Assembly: GCA_009801015.1 (NCBI GenBank)
Contig: VHZZ01005510.1
Span: 35,978-93,700, forward strand
Length of the DNA stretch: 57,723 nucleotides
Source of the DNA: Silene noctiflora
Taxonomy: Eukaryota; Streptophyta; Magnoliopsida; Caryophyllales; Caryophyllaceae
Reading direction: 5' to 3'
Shown: piece after piece, positions 37,601-49,000 of the stretch
How positions within the stretch are numbered: the stretch's first letter is position 1
How the letters are laid out: each line of letters starts with the position of its first letter
Position numbers and translations under genes: made by a program
Notes under the pieces: generated by a model
Told to the model about the DNA's origin: nothing
Seen by the model: the letters and a program-made list of their open reading frames with translations, nothing else
The model's database searches: none

Positions 37601-40600
37601 AGTATGAGTAACATAGATCTCTACCAAACGGTGGAGGATTTATTCGACAGATCATTATATGCATAAATCTTTCTATAGTGTGTTCGTGTGCTCGCATTGA
37701 ATATATGCGATAATAGTTGTGCATAGGGAATAGACTGATAATCATCATCAAAACAAGTTGACACTGTCTCTCATATAGATGTACAGTTTGTTCACGTCCT
37801 CACAATGAGTATTTGCAATAAGACTTCTGCATTAATAGGGCATGGAGTGTCCTCTTATCAAAACATACATACTACTCTATTACCATTGATATTAATTAGT
37901 ACAGTTCTCAAACATGGTTTATGGAGTATGACTCGTGCACTATTTTTCCATCATCCTAGTGGCTTTGCAATCTAATGGAATAGAAAAAAATAGCACACTA
38001 AACTATCTACATTCTTATATTGTAAATTAGTATGTATCAAGCAGACTCTGATGCGCTGGAACAATGTCAGTATTGTGGACAGGTTACTTGGAAAGGAGGA
38101 AAGGGAGGAAAATATAAGGAGGGATACACAATCGGCACCTTTCCCGCAAGTTCTTTCTGTAGTGGGATCCCCAAGTTTTTGCAATAAGGCCTTATAGGAA
38201 CATCAGTCGATATAGGTTGTAAAAGGGAAAAGGATGCCCATTATCTTCACTTTCAACAAAAAATTATAAGGACATGAAATCTATATCATGTACTCTGTGC
38301 GTCTTATATCGCCTTTCATTTTAGGTTGCCTAATTAGTCAAGTAAAGATTACGCCACACCCTCCTTTTTTTCCTCCAACTTGTGTATTACAAAGAACAGT
38401 TAAATCTAGCTAGCTTAAAGTGCTTAATTAGCTTCAAAGTTCAGCCACAATTTCGCCCAAATACTTTTCTTTTTTCCTTTTTGTCCCTATTATCTGTCTC
38501 TCTGGTTTAATTTTTGGCGAAGATTTTTGCACTATCGTCTCTCTTGGATCATCTATGATAATCACCGGCCCAAACCAATCTTCTCATTCCTATATCCTAT
38601 ATAAAGTCACTTCGAGAGTTTAAGTTTCCAAACTATTTTCTTCTCTATTGAAGACTTAATTTGTCAGCTTTCCCTGTTATCATTATATTCTTTCTGGAGT
38701 ACTACTTTCGTCTATCTTCTTCAACTGAAATACAATTACATGTCTATGTTATTGCACGTAGGATGAATTCCACGTGCAGCATGGGAGTACCAAAATATGT
38801 CAGAGTTGGAAGGATTAAGAAGGGGTAGAAATAGCAAAATTCAAACACGACGTAAATCACAAGCTACAAAACTTATTGGGTTCAAATTTCAGATGCCATA
38901 CCTTACACCCTTGAAGGCGAGTAGGCAACTAGAGAAAATCTATGTTTAAAGCATTTATGCAACTCAGAATCATACGTATCAAAGTCGTATATATAGAATT
39001 AGAGAAACATGTACTCCATAGGAAAGTTTCATCATTTTTAGTTTTTGTTTGTGAAACATAAACACATGACATTTCCTTTTCAAGTTTTATTTTCAAAAAA
39101 AAGCATATTACCCTCAACTAAGTGGAGTTAATTACGGGTGAGTTTGGGATGATGGTGGCTGGGATGGTAGAGAGATACTAGTGGAGCTAATTAGATAAAT
39201 GTTAATGAGTGGTGTATCTTGTAAATATGTGATATTTATTAGTATAGTTTGGTAATTTTCAAAGGACAAAAAGACCCAAAAGGGGAAGGAAAAGAAGTGG
39301 GAAGAACATATAGGTTTTACCCAAATAGGAAAGTGAGAAGACCACATGTTGTTGGAGGGAGTACTACATTATTATTATTATTTTGAAAATACTCCCTCCA
39401 TCGGTCTATCCCACTATTATCTTCCTAGTTTGACTTTGAGGTCAAAGATTAATAACTTTGACCCATAAATAAGTGTTAAAATGATCTAAAATAAAAAAAG
39501 TATAATAAAATATCTACTTTCATCGTAACAAAGTCTTTCGTTTTTCATTTTGAATGAAAAAAATGAATACAAATGGAAAAAAAAAAAAAAAAAACGAGTC
39601 AAAGTGGTGTCTTCGAGACTTTGTAAGTCAAACTAGGAAGTTTATTATGGGATGGAAAGAATATATTTAAGCTTTTTTCATAACAAATCACAAAAGTGAA
39701 TATTCTTGTATCCAGTTACAATTTTTGATATTTTTCGAATTATAATGATCAGAGTTTGAAAACTTTCACATTAAACAATTAAACCGGAAAAGCATAGTGA
39801 TACAGAAGGAGTATATGGATAGATAACTCCTGGCTGTACTGTTGTACATAAGTTAAACTTTGACATGGATATGGGCAGGGATAAGAAGTTTTGTTCAAAT
39901 TTAAATAAATAGACATTTATCTGCAAGTTACTCCAATAGCCAACAAGCAAAGGTTTCAACTTCAGGAACAAAAACATAAGACTAGTGAAAGACAGCATCA
40001 ATGACAGTTGTCTTACCATGAGTCCACGAGAGCGTGCACGGGGAAGGTCTTGAACATATTTTTCAAATGCTTCCAATCTCACTTTGCCTTTAACTTCCAT
40101 AGATCCACACCAACTGAAGTCCGGCATCCTCTCTCCACTAGAAACAGACATCATGCAGTTACGTGAAGATTAATCTACCATCCCACATTTTGTGATGAGT
40201 CATGTATGAGACGGTATCACATGTTCGATTAACTCAAATCTTTAATGTATTTTGCATTTAATTAAACGGTCAATGAATTGGCCTCACAAGTAAAACCGTC
40301 TCATACAATATTTTTGTGTATTTTACTACTTATAAGACATCCAGACAGAATCATAATGCAAACTAGTTTTAGGCTATATTCTACAAAAATGATAATTGAT
40401 AAGGCAAGTATAATACACATGACCAAGCGAAAATACGCAGCTATTATCTGTAACCAAACCAAGCACAAGACCACAAAATTTATTTTTAAATAGTAGATAG
40501 ATTATCAAAGCCAAGGATAAAACAAAGGCCGGATATGCAAAAGACACTAACAATGTACAATTCAGTAGAAAAATAGATGCTAAGAAAATTAAATTACGAG

Positions 40601-42315
40601 CCATATACGGCTTGCGTTGTGAATTACAAAACCTATACAGCTTGCATTGTGAAGAACCATATAGGAATTTAGGATATCACCAAAACAAACAAATCATGAT
40701 GCCCACTCATATTTGTACCGACCTCTAAAATATACATCATAAACAGGCAGAAAGTAACAGCATAATGGTTCTATTACTTCTATATGACCATTGAGTTCAA
40801 ATCTTGGTGTCCGATCTTTACTATGACTGCTTCACATTAAAAAATTTAAATAAATATGCAGAAGAGCAAGCGAAATTCGGGATGAGACTCAAGGCTTATG
40901 AGTTATAGACATGAATTATAGCTAACCATGCAAAAGGGGCAAAACAGCCAAACTTAGCAGTTAGTATATCCACCTTGTAGAGAGCCATTTTACTTATTTC
41001 TATCATATTCCAAAGCCAAAATTATTGTGAGGCTTTAGGTCCATAGGAAATGGAGAGCATGGGATAATTTGCACACGAGTACATGAAAACAAAGTTGCTA
41101 TTTTTATTAAACCACTGACGCTGACCTTTTAAAGAAAGCAATAGCCGACACTACAACAGTGGAACTTAGCTGAAGGGTGCCATCCCATAGCCATTCTGCA
41201 TGTACCGAACCCCCATTTTCTGTTTTGAGTCCATCACCAATATTTACAGAACTTTTATCACAGTTAATAATAGGCTTATCAAGATTGAGACCAGCTTCAC
41301 TCCCCTTAGATAGAGTCTTCTGATTCAAGAAATCTGACACACTTTGACTATGAGAATTTGGCGCTGACATAGAATCATCTGCACGAACTTCACCACTCCC
41401 ATCTCGATTTACAAATAAACCAGTGGCAGAAGCAGCATTCAGAAGTCTCAGTGCTTGTTGGATAATATTGTTGGCTTCATGTAAGCTATATATGGAATTG
41501 CTAACATTGTTCCCTAACAATTTAGTACTGTCAACTCCAGCAATGCTACTAGAATCGCCAAATCCTTGTATGTTAGAGGAAGTTTCAACCTTATAGTTTG
41601 GTTCACGGCAGCCTTTTTCATCTGAACCCACAACATACGCCACCGGTTTTATAAAATTCTGGTGCAAGTTCTGTGACTCTCCACATAATAGTTCATTAGA
41701 ATCTGATCCCTCAGCTTTCATCAAAGTAGAATTTTGCAGTCCAGAACTCTGTGATTTTGGAAAATGGAAATCTTTTATCCCTCCAATAAGTGAATTAGAG
41801 TCATGGCTCTCACGCTGATTAAAGTCTTTAGTTACTGTAGGACTCCAACTTGTTGGCTTACAAGTCAGCCCAGCTGAAGTCTGGAATGAAGGAGGCAAAT
41901 CATTGTAACTGGACGACTGAGATGGCCCGTGAAATGAGTTATAACCACGCCACTCAGATCTAGAGTCATAAAATTCCCTCTCATTCAAATGCCAAGACGC
42001 ACCACCTTCATTCTGATGCCCACACATTGCACTATCTGAATAATAACTAAGTTTTGATGATTTCCTAGGTAAAGAAGCTGGACCAGAATTTTGAAGTTCT
42101 TTACCTCGTAAATCATCTGCATTTCCATGAGGGTTCAGCTTTCCCGGGGGAACATACCCCATATTTGGAAATGGTGTGGGGATTTGATGATCAGAAGGCA
42201 TTGATTTTCTTTTTCTTGGTGACTCAACTAAAACATTTCGATTATCAAGTGCTGGCAGATAGGTAAACATGTCTTTGTCATATGAAGCTCCGCAGAATGG
42301 CCTTGGTGGTTGCAT
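25362..42315 (-). CDS. SPOC-domain protein with proline-rich C-terminus
   Basis: SPOC domains (Spen paralogue/orthologue C-terminal) occur in RNA- and chromatin-linked regulators such as FPA and SPEN-type proteins and often bind phosphorylated peptides such as the RNA polymerase II tail. Four minus-strand coding exons join in frame: 42315-41126, 40137-40017, 28175-28116, 26885-25362, giving 964 aa. Residues 1-370 are Ser/Asn-rich and disordered with a basic PRKRKS (33-38, NLS-like). SPOC spans about 373-520: WDGTLQLSS, MEVKGKVRLEAFEKYVQDLP, GVKDMAEVARKYREGKKVGFAQL and VVWRKN. The remainder contains GDVNAEKLL, acidic FDDDMPEWCPPEF, long Pro runs (about 700-850) and RPQFHQSG near the end. No RRM, PHD or TFIIS domain is seen. 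The exact function is unknown; nuclear RNA or chromatin regulation is inferred. Confidence 0.88.
27136..27265. mobile_element. MITE with TTGTGACGG terminal repeats
   Basis: CTTACTTGTGACGG opens and CCGTCACAAATGAG closes about 130 bp of pyrimidine-rich DNA, which also contains CTCTTCAAAGAGAC and GTCTCTTCAAAGTGAC. The terminal TTGTGACGG is inverted at both ends. A shortened relative is at 13507-13564. Confidence 0.65.
27635..27826. mobile_element. Foldback/hairpin MITE (about 190 bp)
   Basis: The two halves are imperfect reverse complements over roughly 80 bases: left arm TAAAGCGATTTTTTTTTCC..GATATCTACC..TAGGTTAGC..TTTTTCATGC, right arm GCGTGAAAAATCC..CTAACCTAGG..GTAGATCTCG..AAAAAAAATCGCTTA. 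Only about 20-30 bases separate the arms, so the transcript would form a long hairpin. It lies within the last SPOC intron. Confidence 0.7.
29580..29668. mobile_element. Stowaway-like MITE (89 bp)
   Basis: CTCCCTCCGTTTCAGTCAATAGTTTACATTTAC at the left end is mirrored by GTAAACTATTCACAGGATAGAGGGAG at the right end, with TA duplicated on both sides (29578-29579, 29669-29670). These are the length, ends and target of a Tc1/mariner-derived Stowaway. Confidence 0.85.
32070..32265. mobile_element. Stowaway-like MITE (196 bp)
   Basis: TTCCCTCCTATTCTATATTTTCTTCC and its near-perfect inverse GAAAAAAATATAGAATAGGAGGGAG form terminal repeats of about 25 bp, flanked by TA on both sides. The same terminal sequence type (CTCCCTCC..TATTTTCTTCC) appears at 57023-57349. 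Confidence 0.82.
35531..36480 (+). mobile_element. Degenerate LTR-retroelement fragment with a tRNA-Met primer site
   Basis: TTTAGCA is followed directly by TTTGGTATCAGATCTCG, close to the LTR end CA plus the copia-type primer-binding site TGGTATCAGAGC that pairs with initiator tRNA-Met. About 940 bp downstream a purine run (AGGGGGGAGAAACGAAAAGAGAGAA, about 36462-36486) could be a polypurine tract. No intact gag or pol frame is found, and the LTRs cannot be matched to each other, so the call is tentative. Confidence 0.35.
39392..39662. mobile_element. Diverged Stowaway-like MITE (about 270 bp)
   Basis: CTCCCTCCATCGGTCTATCCCACTATTATCTTCCTAGTTTGAC at the left is matched in inverse by GTCAAACTAGGAAGTTTATTATGGGATGGAAAGAA at the right, with TA on both sides. 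An internal A-run lies near 39577-39594. Confidence 0.75.
40203..40307. mobile_element. Small MITE (105 bp) with TGTATGAGACGGT ends
   Basis: TGTATGAGACGGT and ACCGTCTCATACA are perfect 13-bp terminal inverted repeats about 80 bp apart, in SPOC intron 2. Related words occur at 53922-53934 and as a near-palindrome at 20543-20562. Confidence 0.7.
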
Positions 42316-44880
42316 TTTAAGAGGTAGAAAGAATTTCCTCTAAAATCTATCTGATGAATATGTACAAGAGAATTACAGCTGACAACCAGGAAAACTCACT
42401 AAAAGAAGGAAGGACTCATGTCAACGAGCATTCTGAGACATCACTTACTGCACAACACAGGGCTTAAGCATCAATGAGGTAACCATACCTACGCATATTT
42501 AGGATATACAAGCAGCTCAGTGAAATCCTACAACTTGCTAACAAATAAAACCACCCAAGAAGCAATCAGGAGCATTCAGTCGAAAATATAACAAATATTG
42601 AGATTTCCTAATATTTTTAAAAAGAACAAAAAGATCAGGTTTGCAGCAAGTAGGTCAGAAACGCGCACACAAAAAAAGGTTAGTTTGTAATAGAAGAAAA
42701 TGCCTAGAATAAATAAATGAGGTAAGAAAAGAAGAGAAGATAAAGAAGAGTAAAATCTCACTACAAAAATCATCAACGACAGGAATTTCAACACAATCTA
42801 TTCAAAGACGTTGCTTCCTAGTTTGGAGGTACTACCAAAAGGTTTTCTGATAGTCCCCTTGGCCTTCACGCTAAATGAGATGACTATCACTAATCCAATA
42901 AATAAGAATGGTGACTATTTAATGCGCCTCAGGCATACAAAATAAGACAGTGATGATGATAATGGACCCATTTTTTTATATTAACAATGATCCAGACCTT
43001 AAGGAGCTTCATGCGCACCACGGGAGTGCTCGTTTGTATGAGGTGTGCGCCTTCACTTTACACATAACACCCTGACAATTGACATAACAGACCCTTCTCA
43101 CCTCGGTACCCTTTTTACGTTTTTAAAAGGAAGTTAAGGAGGCACCAATGAGACAAAGATATCATGGTTAGCCTTCATAGACCCAAATGTGAAGCTATTA
43201 GGGTGATGAAACTACTTGGTTCATATATAGTTCCAAATGTCACTTCAAAAAAAAATTACTTTTTATATGTGTGTCGTACACCCTATCCCCTATCTAGTAA
43301 AATAAAAGGTGAACTCACAAATTTTCCCTCAAAAAGCATCATTTTAAATAAGGAAGCTAGTGATAGTTAAGTGTATTAACTAAATAAGGAAATTAATAAT
43401 TATAATGTATTTCATTATATTATTATCTTTTCATTAAAATTAATATTTTCATCAAATTATATAATTTTCACTAAACTCTAAACTATAATATTTTAATTAA
43501 TTAAAATATAAATAATGTAAATAAAACTATAAATCGTTTATAGTATTTTCATGACAAAAAAAATTGAGAGAATTTATAAATTGGAATCATTAGCTTTGTG
43601 GTATAAAAAATATTTTTAAAAAAAATATATTTCAGCACATTACTCAATTCTCTTGGATTATTTCAGTTTTAATTATTTTTATCAAAACAAAATAGAATAA
43701 CGAGAAAAAATGAACAATTAATGAGATAACACTATTATTTAAATATCTTATTAAAATTAAAAAAAATATATACATATCGTGCGGGTTCTAAACTAGTTTT
43801 AGTCTAAAACATTAAACATGGAACATTTTTCACAAGTTAGACGTGAATGACACTCCCACATCGTGTCAAGTCCTACAAATGAAGCATAGTCCAGTGATAT
43901 AGCCAAAACTAATCTCGCTTCTTTAGAACAGAACAATAAAGACTCCTCCTAATTTTCACTATTATTCAAGGGATCAAGTACAAAAATTGAAAAAACTAAT
44001 TGTTCCCCACTCACAGAGTCCCGAGACTAACCCTAACGCTATAGCATCCTCCGACTCAATAAACATCAACCTTCTACAAATTAAAAAACATAGAGATACT
44101 CTACACATTCTCCAGTAGAGTCTAAATGATATTACTCGACTTCGACCAGCATTTCAGATCACATTTTCAGAGCCGAACACTAATAAAGCCTTCTACAGAT
44201 AGTCGTATTTTACGAATCAAATTTCCAGTACCAAATCCTCCATCCTTATGTCCGGACCCAAAATCAATAGCAAAACAAACCAGTCTACAGTTTAACTGGT
44301 TCCCATCCAGATTAGAACCTAGCGTATGTGAACAATAAAGTAACCTGTAATAACTAATAATCAGAGCAGTGCATACATTCGACTGTAATTTACTAATTAT
44401 TCGGCTTTTTTTCAATCGCAACAGCCAAGTTTAACTGAATTAAACGCAAAATAATACACCACAAATTCCACATCCATCAACACATGCAAACATAACCACA
44501 TCACAGAGCCATTAAATGAACGCATAAAAATAACAATTCCTCAAATTATATAAAAAATTAACGACATTCTCATACAAACTTGCGCTAAATATCCGATTAA
44601 TTTAAACACAACAACGCCTCGAAATCGAAACAAAAGAATGAACAAGCAAATTTAACAAATACAACATAGTTGAAGTAACAGTATAACTCTACACAAAATC
44701 AGAAAGAAAAAACCCTAATTCGAGTTGCAATGAAATAAGAAAGGACAAACCTTGAAAATTTCTGGGAATAGAATCGTCATTGTCGAAGGTTTATCTGAGT
44801 GCATGTGACAGAAATTAGGTTTAAGTTTTGGGGATTTTGTGAGTTTTTAGTTTGCAGCACTTTAGCCGATTGCCCGATTG
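42316..44880 (-). promoter_or_regulatory. 5'UTR of the SPOC gene with a 2.4-kb UTR intron
   Basis: A leader exon (about 44880-44751, minus strand) ends at the donor TTCAAG|GTTTGT. The acceptor is probably TTCATCAG near 42347-42354, a few dozen bases before the start codon. The leader holds an upstream ATG at 44804 that stays open to the donor; depending on the acceptor used, it stops just before the main ATG or overlaps it. The intron contains a Helitron (43286-43796). Confidence 0.55.
43286..43796 (+). mobile_element. Non-autonomous Helitron (511 bp) in the SPOC 5'UTR intron
   Basis: The element starts TCCCCTATCTAGTAAAATAAAAGG after an A and ends CGTGCGGGTTCTAAACTAG before a T. Start and CTAG end match the Helitron rule and resemble those of 6609-7110 (TCCCCCTTACTACTAAG..GCGCGGGATCTATACTAG). 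Shared internal words such as TTTTCCCTC-AAAA and AATAAGGAA support one family. The terminal hairpin is weaker here. Confidence 0.72.
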
Positions 44881-46087
44881 AGCATTTGACCATGACACTT
44901 CTAGTGACACCTTAACCCCATTGGGGTTAGATAATTTAACTGGATACTTTGTTTATTTTATTTTTATTTTATCTTTCTAGATATTCATTGGTATCCCACA
45001 ACTTTTTCATATTCTCACTTGTATCTTAATAACTCTTGGTCGTGATTTTAGAAAATTGCAAAAAACAAAATCTTATTGTACGTCTTTTTGAGATTTCGGT
45101 TTGGAAAAAAAAATTATCGTCTTCGAAACATGTACCCAGGAGAACGTTCTAGTTAGTCAAAGTTTATTAAGTCAAAGGACTTTGACCGATCATAATTCCC
45201 GTCTACGTATCGTTTTCTGAAGTGCATACTTTCGATTGTAATTTATTAATGAACTCCAATTTCTTTTGTCAAATTGATGGGTCACATAAGCGGGTCGGGT
45301 CTAGGTAGAGCAGACAAACCGAGCTTAGGGCACGACGGGCGGGACGAGCCCAGCCCCGTCCTAATACGACATGCTTGAGACGGGCCACGACGAGGGAATT
45401 AGTGCTTTGGCAAGACACAGCACGAGCATGATGGACCAGCCAGGCACTGTGGATTAGAAGTAAATAATAAATAATAAAAAAAATACACTTAAAAACACAC
45501 CAAGCACGACAGTGGCACGGCACGACTCCAACAGGGCCATGAGCCGCGGCACGCGCGGGAGGAAATGAGTCGGGCACAGCACAAAGGCCCACCAGCCCAT
45601 GCCTGGGCCGGCTGGGTACGACTGGCCAGCACAAAGCACGGTCCGGCCCACCCGATTACCTGCTCCAGGTCTAGGATTGAAGATAGTAATATAATCCAGT
45701 AATATAATCCATATATACTACAGAAAAGTGTCTTTTTAAGGACTCGAAACACGTAATATATATTGAAGGTTATGACAAAATGTCATAGCAACAAGGTACT
45801 TATTTTTCACAAATAACATTATGAAGAGCTGCACAACAGATCACTCGGTATTTAAATAAAAACAGCTCCAAACCCAGAACAAGAAAATGAAGAGGGGGTG
45901 AAAATGGAGATATAATAAATTACTTATACACAACAATCATATATGAGAGAACAATTTCATGACAAAAAGAGCCGAAAGAACTCCTTCGGAGTTGGAAGAC
46001 ATTGATCATCACCATGACAAAATCTTGACGATGAATCAGGAACACGGTCCACCAAGCAAATAATCAACTAATTTGGATACCATTTAC
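44881..46087. other. Intergenic region between the SPOC and VAMP genes
   Basis: It holds the SPOC promoter, unique AT-rich sequence, a strikingly GC-rich block at about 45280-45660, and probably the 3'UTR of the VAMP gene (about 45900-46087). No convincing gene is seen; the overlapping frames in the GC block arise from its composition. Confidence 0.5.
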
Positions 46088-49000
46088 TTAGATGCAGGAA
46101 GGTAACAGCGGTCCATGGCAAACGAACGCAAGCACAATGTATACAATGATCAAGAGGACAACGATTAATGTGAACCTGCAAGTAAGGAGATTGTTACTTT
46201 TAGAAACAGCTTCAGAATCTTCAATTGTTGCTAAATCATATATATCGCCACAACAGCAATTTGGAAGACAACTAATATCTAAATTATCCGGTATGCATGA
46301 TCGATCACCAAAAGCCATAGTTTCCTCAAATGCAGCCTACAACGACATTAATCTGGGTTCTTGTACTCCTGCTTATGGTAAAGGGTAATAGGGATTTAAC
46401 GTACAAAACCTTCATAAAGAGACTTTTCCCCGAGACCCATCACCGAAAAATACGTCAAAGTATTGCATATAGATTAACTGGCATCCTAATATAAAAAACA
46501 CAATTAGTTTAGTGTGAGCCTCTTTACTAAGTTGGTTGAGTACACATAGAGGCTAGTTCCAGATGGATAAAACTAAAATTGTGTTGGGAATTACATTTAA
46601 TAAATTATAGTGCTCCCTTTCTAAACCTAGTCAAATAAAAGGTCGTGTAGTTCAAGGTGAGATGGAATGAATTGAAGTGTGATATTAGAGAGGTATGAAG
46701 TGTGATATTAGAGAGGTAAGGATCTGGAACCTCATACAAATTTGAACTTGTTCGGTTTATTCATCTCTACCAATCTAGAGAAAATGAAGTTAGAAATTTA
46801 GGGAGGGTAAGATATGGGTTGGAAGGACTTGATATCTATCAAGTACGCAAGTCCAATCCAAAAGAAACCAAACAAACACTAGAATGGATCAAATACATTC
46901 GATATCCTCGCAAAAATATTCAACTGAACACCCTCTAAAAAATGGAACTTTTGCTATACCTAGTAAAGTATCGTAATGACAAGGTAAAGTGGTGTCTCTA
47001 CATGTAAGTTCTTTAAGTCCGGGGTAATACCAATATTTTTTCACTAGAACGAACTTATCACCTCTAGTCAAATGGACACGATATAACTGAGATGGAAGTA
47101 AGCAGAACAACATACATACAAAATCAGTATACATTTAACATTTACTAACTTACATTAGCCTGCAATTTCTCCACCAAACAGTGCTTCTGAAGCGTCGAGC
47201 TTGCCTTCTGAAGCGGAGAGTATTTCCTTGAAACGTGGCAGTTTTATCAACCAAAAGCTCCAAACGCTCCCCTCTATCCAAAACTTTATCAATGTTCTCA
47301 ATCATGACCCCACGCACCTATGTTATCAACCATAAGACATTTATTTACCATCAGCTAAAAAGGCAACAACGAGATGATACAAATAGTTTCAACTTTCAAC
47401 CACATCCTCTCCACCAACACCATATCCTTACTAGTTAATTACTCCCTCCTTACATGAACAAACTACCTGTTTTCATGTTGGGTATCCATAAATAAAGTTC
47501 CCACTTGTAATTCTTTACCTTTTTGTGTGTTATTTGTGGTCGGTATGGTTTATGATCCTATGACTGTCCTCAACTTGATGATTCACATCTTTGTGCTCTC
47601 CTTATAGAGGTGTAAACGAACCTCTGCGAGCTCGGCTGGGCTCTGATTTTTGAGCTCGACATTCGGCTCAGAGAATGTGGAGCTCAAAAAGTGAAGCCCA
47701 AGCCACTCGAGCTCGATTTGTCATTATGTTCTTTTTATTTACTCGCTTTTGAAATACCTAAAAATATTTTCTTATAAAAATACATAACTTAATAGACATG
47801 TAGAAAGCGAGCACATATTTTACACAAATTCACAAGTCTAATAACCAAACTTTTATGAGAAAGAGATGATAGCAACACTATAACCAATAGTTGCTTCATG
47901 AGCCACAATGTTCCTCCATATCATGTCTACTTCGGTGATGGAAACCTTACTCATAAGAATATAGTACAAGATAACACACTACTCCATCACCCCAAGTGGA
48001 GGAAGAAAGCTAAGAATTTGGTAATTCATGCGACCTGAGAGAAATCTAATCTAATATTAAAATGATTAGAAGCAAACACATACCTGAGTCATTTCACCTT
48101 TCAGGCGATTAAGTCTATCTGCATTCGGGTCGTTTGAGTAGTAATCCATTTGTTGGCTTAGCACCCTTGAGAACTCATCATTCATCGCATAAGCAGGTGC
48201 GCTATGTATGGCACGACCATAGGTCTTCACAAACCTTTGATGTATGTCTTCTAAAAATGCAAATGGGATTCTTCCTGAAAAACAAAGATTTAGTGCATAG
48301 AAGAATGCAACGGCGAAAATCTGCTGATTATGCTTCACACATCAGATAACATCATGCAAATCATTGACAAGGACAACAGGTCTTTAGGGGTAATAAAAAA
48401 GAGTATGCAGATACACATCATTCAGTAAGCTCTAGGTCGGTCTACAATCCCAGCTTTTGCTCTATGGATCACTTCAGTATTTATAGTTGCTTGAGCAATG
48501 TTAGCATGCAAAATCACCAATGATCATACTTAAATGAAGGAAATGAGATGAGATACCCCATACCCCTTACAAAAATTAAACATCACTGTGTAAGTAATTT
48601 CGCAGATTCAGATCTAACCACTTTCTAAAGTCCTACACTTGAAAACAAAGTCGTGAATTTAGTTGAGAGGAATGCATTCTCATTCTAGTGATCCAATTAC
48701 ATAGGCATGTCGCAACTATATGCATAATTTGCTAGGAAGTATATTGTTGAAATTGGGCCAGGAAAAAGAGTGGGGTCTCGAGTTGATTTTTAGCTACCAA
48801 AATACAAGTATTGCCATTTTCACAACTAGTTAGCAACCAGTCACTAAGGAACACATTGAATCGAAAAGAACAAAGACGAGAGCAGAATGCAATTATAAAT
48901 TTATAATCAGACAATTTGTTCAAGTTCAACCGCAGAGAAATTAAATCATTGCAAAAATTTCCAGCACAAATGCAGTTTCAATTTTCTAAAATCAGAAGAC

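Larger units (their letters stand above)
28176..40016 (-). other. Giant 11.8-kb intron inside the SPOC domain
   Basis: Donor ATG|GTAAGA (40017/40016) and acceptor TTTCAG|GTGATG (28176/28175) bound 11,841 bases between SPOC residues 437 and 438. Contents: Stowaway-like MITEs at 29580, 32070 and 39392, a degenerate retroelement start at 35531, long AT-rich stretches, a 31-base A-run (34578-34609), and MITE-like AGAGCATC/AGATGCCC ends near 29134-29268. I see no nested gene; frames on both strands are short and resemble nothing. Confidence 0.75.

Noticed and set aside
45269..45752. Three overlapping minus-strand frames of 65-121 codons
   Set aside because: Product of the GC-rich low-complexity block; no start context, introns or similarity.
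47447..47480. ACTCCCTCCTTACATG resembling a Stowaway end
   Set aside because: No matching inverted end found within 400 bp on either side.
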